Numbered from the stretch's first letter, positions 11,346-23,189 are shown. The stretch is DNA of 64,000 bases from Antitrichia curtipendula (GCA_951230915.1 OX579639.1:14446001-14510000); one strand, 5' to 3'. Program-made: numbers and translations. The notes: generated from the letters alone by a model not told the origin.

Positions 11346-12603
11346 TTACAAAAAATCTCAAGCCTCCAAAGGGTTGCTCCAGAGCAAATGAAAGGACCCC
11401 ATGATTACATTCAATTTTGCTTAAGGATTGATTTTCTCCCTATAATCACTCAGTCACTCACCTTACATTGCGATGTCAAAAGATTGTCAGTGGTTTAGAA
11501 TCTAAAGACAAGGTATTAAATAATCAAGCCTCAAATATTGTAATGCACCCTTAGCGTTGATTATTGCATACCTTGTACTGTAACCAAGTTGTGGAAAAAA
11601 AACAAATGTCAAAAATAGTCCAATGACATCTACCATCAAGAGTTTTTTTAATGGCAATGTGATAGATGTAATTCATCAACAATTGTTAAAGAGTGAAGGG
11701 TGAAGATGTTGTTTTTATAGAGAAATCAATTGTTCATGGTGAATCCTCAAAGGATATGGGATATTTTGAAGAGAAATTACTCATTGTCAAATGCAGGTTT
11801 TATATTCAAAGTCAAATTTTAGACCCCATTTAGGCATAATAAATTTTTATTTATTTGTAACTTTTAACTAAAAATAGTTGGATAAGTAATCTAATTTTCA
11901 TCTCCAAAAATCCGTTTGAAGTTTCGAGACTCCAATAAAAAGTTATGGACAAAATTCTAAAAGGGGTTGAAAGGAAAATTTTCTTTGATATTTTCAAACA
12001 CACTCTCCAAATTTTGTCTATACTATTTTTATTGAAGGCTCTAAACCTCAAACAGATTTTTGGAGATGAAAACAAGATTGATTTTCCAACTTTTTTTAGT
12101 TCAAACTTTTTTGAAAAAAATCATTCTAATATGCCTAAATGAGGTCTAAAATTCGACTTTGAACATAATTCTTACTTTTCACTTAACTATGAGCGGTTGT
12201 GCACTTATTAATACTAATTTACATATCCCACATGGATTGTTTTACCTATTACTAACCGACTTGTATAAATAGCTCTCTTTCTCCACTTCAATTCCTCTAA
12301 ATGAAGTGGCTTGTGAAGTTAATTCAAAATCATTAGTGTTTCTAATTTTTATGGTAACTAGCTTCAAAAGCCACTTCATTTGACTTCATTTGTTTTGTTT
12401 GTCAATTAATCATTGTGTAATTTGATGCCAATGATTATTAAACATATCTTTGCTACACCTTGATTTTTCAGTCCCGACACCCTTTGTGAAATTCACACAA
12501 GATGACAATGCATTGCGCCTAGATTTGTCAGGTTGCCTATTTGGGATTAATAGTTGGTTTGGTCATTTTCTGGCGGCTCTGTTGATACCTCATTTTCTCT
12601 CTA
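11346..12603. mobile_element. Insertion inside X1 (fold-back family host fragment)
   Basis: Sequence absent from the uninterrupted X copies. It carries the long inverted repeat of fold-back copy A (about 11675-12385). Its right side has TTTCTGGCGGCTCTGTTG, faintly like a tRNA primer-binding site of plant LTR elements, so part of a retrotransposon is possible. I could not find a clear target duplication. Confidence 0.45.
11675..12385 (+). mobile_element. Fold-back repeat, copy A
   Basis: The core is a long imperfect palindrome: TTTTCATCTCCAAAAATCCG (about 11895) pairs with CAGATTTTTGGAGATGAAAA (about 12055), and the outer parts ATTTTAGACCCCATTTAGGC and GCCTAAATGAGGTCTAAAAT pair too. The same structure occurs at 24487-25165, with outer flanks swapped, and at 46535-47225. 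The short opposing open frames at 11851-12142 are products of the palindrome, not genes. Confidence 0.7.
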
Positions 12604-12979
12604 ATGTTTTGGAGCATTTCTGGTGAAAACATAGTCACGGTCCTTAGGGCCGGGGTTAAACAAGTAAAGCAATATATGGAAACAAAATTCATGAATGGAA
12701 GGTTTATAACGTTTGAAGTGAATTTTTTTTTTCATTCTTGCCAAACAAAATCAATAGGCTTCAAGCCCTCTGGGAGTAAATTTTTTTGCTTGACAAAAAT
12801 GATGATTTTGACCATTCATAAGTATATAATTTGAGGTTCACTCATGAAAAAGTTTAAAAGCAAATATGCAGTCTAGCTTACTCAGAATCACCTTGCAATG
12901 CATGGAGGTTAAGTAAATTGGCAATACACTAGTCATTTCTTTGATGATTTCTTGTGCAATGTGGAAATTTTTTATTTGA

Positions 12980-13464
12980 AATTCAACTACTAAAATTTAG
13001 AGACAAACATTTGGAATATGTAGGAAACTTTTCAAGAACTTTGACTTCATAGATTGCAAGATAATAGGACTTGAAGTTAGAAGAAAATGTTTTTTCTTGA
13101 AATTTCTTTGTCATAAGTAACAAAGTTTGACTCCTCTTAGAATGCAATTTGAAAACTAAATTTTTTGGAGGCAATTGTATGCCATATTTTAATAGTTACA
13201 TACATGCCAAATTTCAAAAGCTAATGAAGATTTTAGCAAAAGTTGCTCTAAAGCTATCCCAGTTGCCTTAGTAGCCAAAAATATTCAAGCAGCATAACTT
13301 TTGATACAGACACCCAATCGGAAAAAAAATTATATTCCCACTAAGAGGGTACTCGTTTACACCTTGTGTCAAAATTCATGAACATCCAACCAAAATTGAC
13401 TTCGTAGGAAGCTACCCATATTTTCAAATATATGTGCAATAGACAATTGGCCTTTGGAGGTTAA
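12980..13464 (-). mobile_element. Z-family-related partial element, reverse orientation (Z8)
   Basis: The segment CATAGATTGCAAGATAATAG and then GCATAACTTTTGATACAGAC to GGCCTTTGGAGG-TTAA (TTAA 13461-13464) follows the order of reverse Z copies. Divergence is high and the other terminus was not located. Confidence 0.5.
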
Positions 13465-14020
13465 TATTTTGCATTGTTGAGCTACATTTACCACCCTCCC
13501 TCCCTTCCAACTCCTAAACCATAACCTCAATGGAGCCCATTTTCAAATATAGAACAATCACTTATTGGATTAAAAAAAGCATATTATTTTTGATAATATG
13601 AGGCTACTTTAGCATTACAATGCTCTTCTTGTAGACCCTTGATTGAGCATTATTGACCAAGATTAATTCTACTTGTACCATTTGACTAGCATTCAAGATA
13701 AATTCACAAGTCCCCTAGTAATTTGCCTCCTCTTTGTAGAAGGATCCAAGTGTTTTTTCTAAGGACATTGGTTCCATCCTCTCCTTATCAAAACCTCCTA
13801 GTTCATTTTCTTTGGTATCAAATTCTCCCCCATCCACTTTCCTTCAACTTCAAATTTTGCAAAGGCTACCATCTTCTTCTTTCAAAGACATGTTGGTGTA
13901 ATTTGAAACTAAACTCCAAATTTCATCACATCAAGTAGATATTGATGATAGAGCAGGGATTGGCCACTACGACCATCCCTAAAGCAAACTTGCCTAATCC
14001 AAGAACACACACGCATCCAC
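13465..14020. other. No gene recognised
   Basis: CT-rich in part (13490-13510 and 13720-13880). The 71-codon opening at 13723-13938 has no family resemblance. Confidence 0.45.
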
Positions 14021-14131
14021 CACCGCAGTCTGTTTAGGGTTCCAAACGAAATGATGGCAACTAAACACGAGGGTTGCGCTCATTGCGGGACTTAACCCAA
14101 CACCTTACGGCACGAGCTGACGACAGCCATA
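14021..14131 (-). rRNA. Plastid-derived 16S rRNA gene fragment (non-functional)
   Basis: Read on the minus strand, this is the conserved 16S segment containing GACGTCGT-free landmarks GTCGTCAGCTCGTGCC, GGGTTAAGTCCCGCAA and GCGCAACCCTCGTGTTTAGT. The last one is characteristic of plastid rather than mitochondrial 16S. Only about 110 bp is present and a few bases are substituted. It is therefore a nuclear-integrated plastid DNA remnant and not a working rRNA gene. Confidence 0.85.
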
Positions 14132-14258
14132 CAAGGGCGTTCTAATGCGTTGTATATCATTATTATTTTAATAATTGTATTATAAATTAATACCATGTTA
14201 ATTGTTAAAACATGTAAATATAGCTAACTATAAGATATAAATATTGTGAAAGGACTAA

Positions 14259-14339
14259 AGCAGGTAGTCCGCATCTTCACAAACATGTCTATTTCACCGA
14301 GTCTCTCTCCGAGACAATGCCTAGATCGTTATGCCTTTT

Positions 14340-14373
<34 letters not shown>
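14259..14373 (-). rRNA. Plastid-derived 23S rRNA gene fragment (non-functional)
   Basis: Minus-strand sequence includes CGAAATTCCTTGTCGGGTAA, GTTCCGACCCGCAC, and GAGAGAGACTCGGTGAAAT, highly conserved landmarks of bacterial and plastid 23S rRNA. About 115 bp remains, then similarity ends abruptly at GTCCTAGAG. It lies 128 bp from the 16S fragment with AT-rich filler between. Both read on the minus strand, but their order is opposite to a plastid rRNA operon. Confidence 0.85.
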
Positions 14374-14731
14374 TCCTAGAGTATTAGCCTTGGATTTGAA
14401 ATAGCAAGCAACTAAGATTTAGCAATTTCATGAAAGCAGTGGCTACATATCCACCTTTTATTTTCACACACCGGTTGGTTGTTGGTCTACCAATTTTTTG
14501 TCCAATTTTGGACCTCCATTTTACACTCCAAAATAATAGTTATTTTTCCAAAAGCACCAAATAACAATGATCTAAGTGTCGTTTCTCCCCGATCATTGCA
14601 TCCAACATTAAGCTTGTATTAAATATCATAAAATCAAAGGCTTGTTATGATAAAGAACATTCTTCACCACTCCCAAGACTCAGTCTTGCCATGTTTTTTT
14701 TTTCAAACAAGGCTCTACTTCACATCGCCTA
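14374..14731. other. No gene recognised
   Basis: AT-rich with no rRNA similarity and no element end until 14732. Confidence 0.45.
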
Positions 14732-15160
14732 TGGTAGAACCACTCATTCCCAACTAGGGATCTATACCCCAACTTTAGGGTGCAGTTATTTCCAACTAAG
14801 GTTAGAACAGATTTCCAACCAAAGCTTGGAATTATGTTAGTTTTCTCCTTTTCAAGGTTGGGACTAATAAGGTCATGATACATGTTTCGAAGTAGTGAGC
14901 AAGAAAGTAGGAGGTCATGAGCGGGAAAGTAGTTCTTGAATGATTTGGACTGGAAGACTCTATACATTTGGTATAGGTTCAGGCCAACTTTTGGCTTCTG
15001 AAATTCATAGTAATTTCAATTTAAAGCATAAATTTACCAAAAAAAATTGCAATCCCTGTGATTTTCTATCTTCCTACACGACAAATTTTTTACTTTACCT
15101 TACACTGCTCCAGATCATGTGTAAAATCACTTAAGTGGTCCACTACGGGTGGTTCTACCC
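14732..15160. mobile_element. GTAGAACCACC-family MITE, copy 2
   Basis: TA, then TGGTAGAACCACTCATTCCC, opposite GGGTGGTTCTACCC and TA (15161-15162). The interior follows the order of the copy at 5535-5932, including AATTCATAGTAATTTCAATT and CAATCCC. This copy is slightly longer. Confidence 0.8.
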
Positions 15161-17524
15161 TAGTCTTTAATTAACGAAATTGAAGTAAATTTAAAAAATA
15201 AAAATAAATGGAACCCCAAGTCACTGGCTGCAGGTGTGAAAGTACGTACGTCGTGAGGTCGCTACTGTAGGCAGAAGGCTGCTGCAGCAGTGGCGTGTTG
15301 GCGTGACTGCGTGAGTGCGCTTCGAGATTCAAGCCAAATTAATTTCAGCTCGAAGAATCTTTATGACGCCGCAGACGGCCAGATCATACCCCACGTACTG
15401 CGGGACTCCCAATTTTTTCTTTATGTCCTTGGGAGTCTTGACGGACCCGAGTCTCAAAATCCAGCAGTCGAGAGTACCTTGTCGATGGAAGAAATTCAGT
15501 GACCAAAGACTGGTGGAATCAATCATGAAGCCTCCAGAACTAAGATGTGGGAACCTGGGAATGCAGGCAGTTGCAGTAACTGAACTTAATAGTATGCGCA
15601 CCCAACATAATCGTCACTAATTACAAGTGAGCAATAGTAGTTACTGTTAATAAACATAAAAAATTTATTTTCATTGGATCGTATTGGCAACTGAAAGAGG
15701 ATTCCAACGCACTTGAGCATACATCTTTTGCACACCGTATGAATAAGTAATGGATTTTCAAAGTATCATCTCAAACTTAGTTGTACCCCCAAAACCAACA
15801 CTAGACTCTCATAAGTAGCCTCCCATGTTTTGATTGTGTTCATCTTCTATGATCAATAGATCTAGTAAAATGTGGCGTTTTAAAGCCGAAATGTAGGTGT
15901 CGTGATTTTGGGCAGTGTTGATTATGGGTGTACTTACTGACCGTGTACTGACCGTGTACATACCTTCAATACTGTAGTGAAATTCGGTGCTGTCCGGTCC
16001 CCCTGTCAGGCCCTTGTGGTTGGCGGGCTTGTAATTTTTTTCTTGGCAGTGAATCCTCCTTTCAAAAAAATAAAATAGAATTCGGTGCTGTTAATAAGGC
16101 CAAACCGAGTTGGTTCCCTTAGTTATAATTATCTGCTTCCAGACTCCAGAGAATTGTCAGTTTTTTTTTTCTGTTGTGTTAGAGCTGCACCTGACAAGTC
16201 AACGACAGACCAATTGCAGCAGTCTCTTCTGTCTGCACTTGCTTGCTGCCATTCAAGCTGCCATGTCTGGGGGGACGTGATTTCAGTCATCACCCACACT
16301 TGTAGGACACCTTGGAATCATGAGAGAATTCGAGCAGTTTTTCCTTGGAAGATAGGAAGATGGTAAGAAACCGCAGGTATCTCACTCGATTCGTTTTTTT
16401 TATTCTTGTTTTTCTGACTCCTATTGAATCAGTTATGAAATCAATGTTTGAAGTTGGAATGGGGGGTACGGTGCTCTAGAAGTACTTGCAGCACTAGCAA
16501 ATATTAATTTTGAGGGTTTAGCAACGTTTGAAATATGGGTAGCAAAATTTTCGCAATATTTGAAACATTTGTAGCTACATTTGGAATGTATTCATATTTT
16601 TTTCCAGCAAAAATGGAATTTTTGGAACCTACTTCCGTAAACAAGGAATCTTTCTCACCAAATGTGTTCCAAAACGTTGTTCCGTCACAGAGTGGAGGTT
16701 GAATGTCAATGGTGAAATCACGTTTTCGTGTTCCACATTTCAAACGTTGCTACTGACCTTCAAACGTTGCTACTAACAGTGTATGGTGTGAATCCTAGCA
16801 GCGCGCACATCCATAGTTACCTTTCAGAAATGTTCACCATCTGGGTATTAATTGTGTTGAAAACGCTAATGTTTACTCCTCTGTTAACTTAGTAAGAGGA
16901 CACCCGCATTGGCAGTTTTATGACAGACAGTACGTTAAAGAACTTACAGTTTTCGCCCTTACTTGTGGAATCCACAGCTCAATAGAAGTTTTAAAATGTT
17001 TTAAAATGTTTTACACTGCCGGGAGACTTGGTCCGTCTCTCTCTCTGTCCTCACAGGCGTGCGTTAATCAATTTCATTGAGACTTCTGCTTGCTCGCTTA
17101 ACTTGGCCATATTAAATGATCATTCATAGAGGGAGAATTCGATTCGGCGGTATCTGCTGCGTGTCTGATAGGCGTTGTCGCAATCCCTGCGATGTCTTCC
17201 CTTGGAGTACACCTCCAATTTGGATGTATGTCTCATCCCACTTGTCCCTTCCTGCTCCTCGAATTGAATCACTGCCTTCAAATTATTACAGCGAGCTCCG
17301 AAACTCGCGCATATCTACATGTGTTTGCATTGGTCGGTCGGTCGTTGGAGTTCAATGCAACTCACCCATCTATTCTACGATGATCAAAATTTCTACCAGT
17401 CCATGATCGATGCAGTATAATATTCTCTCAAGCATGTGCGCAAACACAGTATATATTTCAACACGGAAATCACGTAATTTTACTAGCTAAGTTCACCGCC
17501 GATCGAGTAACTTGCAATAACAAT

Positions 17525-17528
<4 letters not shown>
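15161..17528. other. More GC-balanced region, no gene model supported
   Basis: Base composition is closer to coding DNA than in the surroundings. Several 60-100-codon openings exist on both strands (for example 15329-15601 minus and 16085-16366 plus), but I recognise no domain and see no consistent splice-linked frame. A noncoding transcript or decayed gene is possible. Confidence 0.4.

Positions 17529-17578
<50 letters not shown>
17529..17578 (+). repeat. (CT)n microsatellite
   Basis: Uninterrupted CT dinucleotides for about 50 bp. It lies about 930 bp beyond the 3' end of the EPFL coding region. Confidence 0.98.
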
Positions 17579-17581
<3 letters not shown>

Positions 17582-18508
17582 TTTGTTCTACGTACAAAAG
17601 GTCTGAACAAACGAAAGATAGAACCGTGGAAGTTGTAACCAAACTGTACTGATTTACATCATTAATTTCAGTCATTCGATCAATTCCAAATGCCAAGGCT
17701 GGGCAGGACTAGTTAGTAATACCAACTCGACCTGCAACTGACTTAAAAATAATCAAAACTTAGTACGCACTCCGGACCCCTCAGCAAAGCTAGGTGACCG
17801 ACCCCTAGTGAAGTAAAAACTTCAAAAAATTAATATAATTTAACCCATCAGTTCAAACTAAAAGCAAGCAAGTACTTTTAAGGAAAAATCTTCCCGGTCC
17901 ATGCACGCCTTGGGCGCTACGCCCAGAGTGTGTCCCAGATGTCTGGCTTGGTGGACGGTAAAGTAGTACTCTTGGACCAGTTGCTGCAGCTAGCTCCTAA
18001 AGTCTTATTACAGACAGGTCTGTCTATCGATCAGATTCAATCTCGATCAGCGTAATTTACAGAGTCACAGGATATCAATCAGAGTCACTATAATTGTACA
18101 AATCCAATATATATCTCTGATGCAACCCTATGGAGGAGCTGAGCTAGCTTATAGCCTAGATGATATATATCTCTTTCCCCACTGTCAAACCACGTTACAA
18201 TATTGTGCATCGATAGCTAGTAATATTCGATCTTCACAAGCTGTACCTTGGATTTGGCTGTCAGGCTGTTCAACTTCCTTCCTTCCTTTCAGAAAACGCC
18301 CGCCATGGCCAGCTATCTATCTAGTGAAAGCTCAGACTCCAAGGGAACATCAGAAAAATATAGGCTAGAAAGATGTTCGTTTCTTGAGAAGATCGAAACA
18401 AGTTGAGTCGGCTGGTTGAGAGAAGAGAGATTATCGATCAATTCAAGGTCCAAACAGTTTTTGATCGATTCAATCTCATCACAAATAATTAATTGTAGGT
18501 AAGCTCAA
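17579..18508. other. 3' flank of the EPFL gene, no other gene
   Basis: Sequence on the downstream side of the minus-strand EPFL gene. No convincing poly(A) signal was identified, and open frames such as 18120-18368 show no family features. Confidence 0.45.
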
Positions 18509-20021
18509 TTAGGGCATGAAAAACCTGTTGCCACATTTGCATCTCCAGGCCTCGGGGTAATACTCTTGTTGCGTCAACGACCCGTGTGGCCCTCCCAAGG
18601 AAATGTGAATTGGACGGCAAGGTACACAGGTTCCACACTTGCCTGCGCAAGAAGGTGGAGCGGAGCCTAGTAGTAACCTGTGTCCTTGGATTGGTTTCAT
18701 GCTTGCGGCTCCTTCAACGTTGCCCCGGATAATGTTTATATGAGGTGGTGGCAAACCCTGCAACATACACAACCATGACGATATATAAATATATAACAAA
18801 TATGTACTCTTTCCATCAAATGCTGAACATCAGTGTTTTTTCATTGATGATCTTAAGCTTGAATTGCAATGAAACCAGGTTCCTATCAATATGGGGTCCA
18901 TTTCAAATGGAATCCACGCTTAATTCCAACATTCCAAAGTTAAGTTGCATCCATCTGGCTTATAAGATACAAGCAGTGCATCCACTTCACCAAATCTTTC
19001 CCCCCTAATTTACAAATGAAATATATATATAGACTCCGTAAAAGCTTAGAAAATCTGTATCATTGCAACGATCCATGACCAATCACTTCAACTGTAGCTG
19101 CACCGCACACTAGGGAAACTCATGTCCTGTTCCAGAGTGAGTGTTCACCATCTCGCCACACATGGATTCCCTAAAAATTTACCATAGCGGAACAATAAAA
19201 TTAGTGACCAACTTGAGCGCAAGTTGGACATCAACTCCTCTTCCGGTTAGCGCTAAAATTAATTGGAATCCACGCTTACTTCCAGCTTACCAGAGTCGGT
19301 TGCATCCAGCTTGTAAGATACAAGTAGTGTATTCACATCACCGAATCATTGTCCTCAAATTTTCACATGAAACAGACCCTATGCTTTTAGGAAATCTGTT
19401 TCATCGCAACTATCCATGATCGATCACTCCAACTACAAGACACTCGTGAGAGTCCACCCAATTTGACTCAAATTTGTCACTACAATACCACAAGCACAAC
19501 AATACTTTGCTGGCCAGTTCCAGCCAGGCCAGTCGGATGGACTAGTGATACCGTGAAAGTGCAAGTGAGGCATTGGGCCAATATATATTTACCTGATAGT
19601 GACGACCACGTTTCCACGATATTACTGCAAATTCCATCTCTTGATCATCTGCAGTTAGAGCCGCAGCAGCAGCTGCAATGCTTAACTCGATTTGTGGCGT
19701 TGGTGTAAAGCTCGCAGTACTGACCATTGGCGCAGCTGCTGAAAACAAGATCATATATGAAAGAAACACAACAACGAAGTTACAATCCAATCCACACAAA
19801 CAACAACACCGATCTCTCTCAGTACTTCACAGGCAAGCAGACGTCCTTAACTTAAACAGCAAGATTTTGAACTGTCTGAGAAGCTGTACGTGTAAACTGA
19901 CGACGTACTCACCAGGAATATGTCGACCAGCAACGGCAAGAAATGGCTGCACCATCGTCAGACTGAGAAGCAGCAGTCGGCAACTGAGAAGTTGCATTCT
20001 TGGAATACTATGACAAACCAT
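18509..20021 (-). CDS. EPIDERMAL PATTERNING FACTOR-like secreted peptide precursor (EPFL4-6 type)
   Basis: Spliced model on the minus strand: exons 20021-19913, 19738-19593 and 18757-18509, joined in phases 1 and 0 with GT donors and AG acceptors (GTGAGT, TTTTCAG, GTAAAT and TTGCAG), 167 residues plus TAA. Residues 1 to about 32 form a hydrophobic signal peptide; Met9 is an alternative start. The middle is a variable propeptide with an alanine run. The C-terminal mature region carries six cysteines (122, 126, 129, 132, 158, 160), the GSAPP motif and the terminal YYPEAWRCKCGN-MP signature, with a loop (about 133-151) between the fourth and fifth cysteines. EPFL peptides are apoplastic ligands of ERECTA-family kinases and TMM that control stomatal patterning and organ growth. 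The YYPEAWRCKCGN ending resembles the EPFL4/5/6 (CHALLAH) group more than EPF1/2. The receptor and role in this species are inferred. Confidence 0.93.
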
Positions 20022-21874
20022 TCCTCACGTCTCTGAAATTAATTGCTCCCACAATACCCTATCACAGAAGCTCCTAGTGAAGTGCAAACTACGTTATGCC
20101 ACCGAAGCTAGTCTTGATTTAATTCGTGAGGAACCCCACCAGGAACCACTAATTAATAGCTTAGCTGAGAATCAATTCGAATTGAATCTACCAATTCAAA
20201 ATCACTCCAAGCTAGGTGGTGCTTTCTCAATTTCTAAGATTAGTCCTCACAGCTAAGATAGCTAGCTACCACACGAGGTTCAAACACAGAAACGTGTTGC
20301 AATCGACACTGAGAGCAAGCTAAGCTTAAGTTATAGCTATAAAGTTAAGGTCGATGATAGTGATTCCTGCTGTAAGTTGCACAGAGCAGTTGAAGTCTAG
20401 CTTAACTTGAACAGCACTTAGCTATGCAATATGATACTCCCTTGAGCCTCCCTATAGGCGGCTGAAGCTCCAGGGTCTTCATAGTTCTGCCCTAGCTAGC
20501 ATAGCCTGGCCAGGAGTCTGACTTCTGTGAGTACTGCAGTAGCTAGCTAGCTAGCTCTCAGTCAGGTAAGTAGCAAGCCAGTGCCGTCCTTCCTTTCCTG
20601 CAATTCAGTGCAGCGTCTTGCTGCTCCAGCGCCACGTACTAATGTAACTGGAGTCGTCTGTGTGCCTGTCTGCATATATCTCTCTCTCTCCCTCTCTCTG
20701 TCTGTCTGTCGATCTCAATTGATGCAGGTGCCTGCAAGAAGTTTCCCCTTATCCCTAGATTGCCCGCTCCCCACCCCCCACCCCTTCTCCGTCTCTCACT
20801 ATGTCACTAAGATACTCCCGCTGTCAGTTGGCGCTTCTTGCAGTAACCTGTAAATAATTTTTTTCCAGACTCGATGTCATTGACTTATTTGCGTGACATG
20901 GGGTAAGTTAACTTAGATCGATCGCGTGAAGTCGCACGCCATAGCACAATGCCACACCCAACTTAACCTAGATAACTTGCACTTCAAGTACAACTTTACT
21001 GATGATGCCAACTTAACCTCGATTTCAACTTGTCTGTCTGTCTGATCGATCGAGTGTAAACTGCAAAGCGTAGCTAGCTGTCGCTCCATTTCCCAAAGCA
21101 AGGTGGTGATTAACAAGTAAGAAGAACTGTCTGGTGAACAACTGTAAGCTTCGCTTGCTTTGGCTGTTTTGGCATGTGTGGAAGGGACGCAGGAAGCAAG
21201 CTGGGTCCGGCCTTTTTCTGACTGTGGTGACAGGCTTGGTGCAGATCGATGACAGTGAGAGTTTTTCTTTGCTTTCTTTCTTGGGGGAAGGGGAAGGGGA
21301 AGGGGAAGAGGATGACCGACCCGGCGAGCTGCAGGTTTCTTGCTGGTTGGCAGGCTAGGGATATGATTAACTTAGTGAGAGCCTGATAGGAGGTGTGGTA
21401 CTTATTAAGCTTCACTGCACAGACTGCCAAAATGTTCCTGCACCTCCCCCTGTGACGACGGAGCTGCTTGTGAGGCCGGCATGGAGGAATTGAATGGAAC
21501 CGGCGATCGAGGACAGGTTGAATGGTTCGACCTACTGGGGACAGTCTGACATCAGGGTAAGGGAGGCAGCTTGTACTTGGCGACCTGCTAGGCTCTGCTT
21601 GTTGGCCTTGGACTGTACTATTCGTCCCTTTCCGTTTCCCCTTCCCCTTCCGGCCTTTTCCTTTCCCTTCCCTAGAGTTCCTTGTCTCTCGCTCCACAAC
21701 ATTTTACCGCACTGCTTTTCATTGATTAGCCATGCTCCAGTGAGGGAAGATCTGACTGCCTGCTTTGTTTGTGTTAATGTTTATGTAATTGTTTGTGTAA
21801 GTGGAACTTGCAATTAACTGGATGAAATACTCCTAAAAACTACCGGTATTCCAACTTCAAGCGGGCGCAGCATA
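20022..21874. other. Upstream flank of the EPFL gene; simple repeats, no other gene
   Basis: This is the promoter side of the minus-strand EPFL gene. It holds CT/GA-rich tracts (20675-20705), a short TAGC run (20538-20553), and a GGGGAA minisatellite (about 21282-21310) facing an inverted CCTTCCCC stretch (about 21630-21670). The 195-codon minus frame at 21110-21697 is a Lys/Arg/Gly-rich product of these repeats and shows no domain. Confidence 0.45.
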
Positions 21875-22197
21875 AAGTAGGAGGTTCTAAAAACGCACTC
21901 TCAAACTCTAAAACCGACCACCTCCTCAAATGTATACTATTCGTACATGTTGTTTTTTCACAGCCTTCATCAATGTACAAATAGTGTACATTTGAGGAAG
22001 TGAGCCCTATGTCATTTCAACTTCAGAATTTCATAACTAATTCTACAAAGCTCCAAAGGATATGAAACGACTTGGGTTAGATGTCAATTCCTCTTGTCTT
22101 TCAAGGAAAAATTACTGAAAATATATATTTGAAGAAGCTTCACCTCCCCAAAATTCAGCACCAGCTCTTAGGTGTGCAACTTATGGACCTACTACCT
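21875..22197 (-). mobile_element. AGGTAACAAGTCC-family MITE, copy 2 (reverse)
   Basis: Reverse-orientation copy: the order CACCTCCTCAAATGTATACT, GACTTGGGTTAGATGTCAAT and CAGCTCTTAGGTG matches the copy at 40918-41246. The ends are AAGTAGGAGG and CTACTACCT, bordered by TA. Termini are more diverged than the interior. Confidence 0.7.
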
Positions 22198-22275
22198 TAT
22201 TGCTTATACCAACATGGTGACCCATGAAAAAAATCCTTCAGTTCTTTGGTTCAAGATGGTCTTTAGTTTTTATCA

Positions 22276-23189
22276 TTAACCCCTAAAGGACCAGCATGCG
22301 TTTTTTGGCAGTATAGAAATTTTGGGCAGGTACATGTGACTGGAGATTTTTATATTTTTGGCTGAAATTTTAATAGAAGTTGTGAGCAAGGAATATCTTG
22401 CATATGCACTAAGTTTCATGACATTTGCAAATACGAGTCAAAAGTTATGACCTAATATGTTACTTTTTAGTCCGGGCAGATCAGAAAAAATCACTTTTTT
22501 AGAAACAAAAATTTGAATTGGTTTTCTAGAGTTATATAGATGTGAAAAGCTTTGAATGATTCCATTTTGACAAATGAGTCAAAAGTTATGAGGAATTTTA
22601 GTTTGCGGGCAGTTATGGAATCTCTACTCTAAAATAAACTTTGAAGTCTTTTATCTTACCAATTTTCAATATTTTTGAAATAAAATAATATCATGGGATG
22701 TAGATTTTTATTACAACATTTCAACCATTGGAATTGGCATTTTTCAATTTCATAATTAAATTCTTAACAATTTTGAATTTTGAATCATTCTCTACTTTTT
22801 GCTACTTACTATTTTTTCCTATATGTTGTACAATTCCAATTGATGTGAAATTTTTTAAGCATGTAGCCAACTTGTTTAGGAAAATGAATCCAAATAAGCA
22901 CCACCATTTTGAACATTTTTTCATAGAAAAGTGAGCTTGTGAAGTGCAGCTGCCCGATTTTTTGCGGGGCCCAAAAAATGATTTTAATGAATTTGAATGC
23001 TTATATCTTGCAATCCACATGGTGGAAATTTCTGAAATTTTTACCACATATTCTCAAGTCAGCACACTACAAGATCGTACGGTTGTGTGTGTCAAAAAAA
23101 GTTTATTTCAAAATTTTGGTACTTGTTCTAAAAATGGCAGTTCTTGAGTGTTTTTGATGAAAACATAGTCATAGAACTTTAGGGATTAA
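22276..23189 (+). mobile_element. X-family TTAA element, near full length (X2)
   Basis: TTAA 22276-22279 is followed by CCCCTAAAGGACCAGCATGC. The right end reads ATAGAACTTTAGGGA and TTAA 23186-23189. It is 914 bp, closely similar throughout to 44824-45757, and noncoding. Its right TTAA is also the first TTAA of the adjoining reverse Z element, so the two elements share a single target copy. Confidence 0.85.

Larger units (their letters stand above)
10475..12659 (+). mobile_element. X-family TTAA element interrupted by a 1.26-kb insertion (X1)
   Basis: From TTAA 10475-10478 to about 11345 the sequence follows the intact X copies (CTACCATGCATTTTTTGGTA, then TGTGACTGGAGATTT, through ACTACAAGATCGTATGG). 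The remaining right end, GAGCATTTCTGGTGAAAAC to CCGGGG-TTAA, resumes at about 12604-12659. The intervening segment is foreign and contains fold-back copy A. The left terminus has lost about seven bases after TTAA. Confidence 0.75.

Noticed and set aside
14021..14373. Functional rRNA genes
   Set aside because: Only about 110 bp of each rRNA is present and the order is rearranged, so these are plastid-derived remnants.
15329..15601. 90-codon minus-strand frame in the GC-balanced block
   Set aside because: I could not match it to a family and found no flanking exons; overlapping plus-strand frames of similar length exist.
21110..21697. 195-codon minus-strand frame rich in Lys, Arg and Gly
   Set aside because: The composition comes from GGGGAA/CCTTCC simple repeats; there is no domain and no splice partner, and it overlaps other equally long frames.
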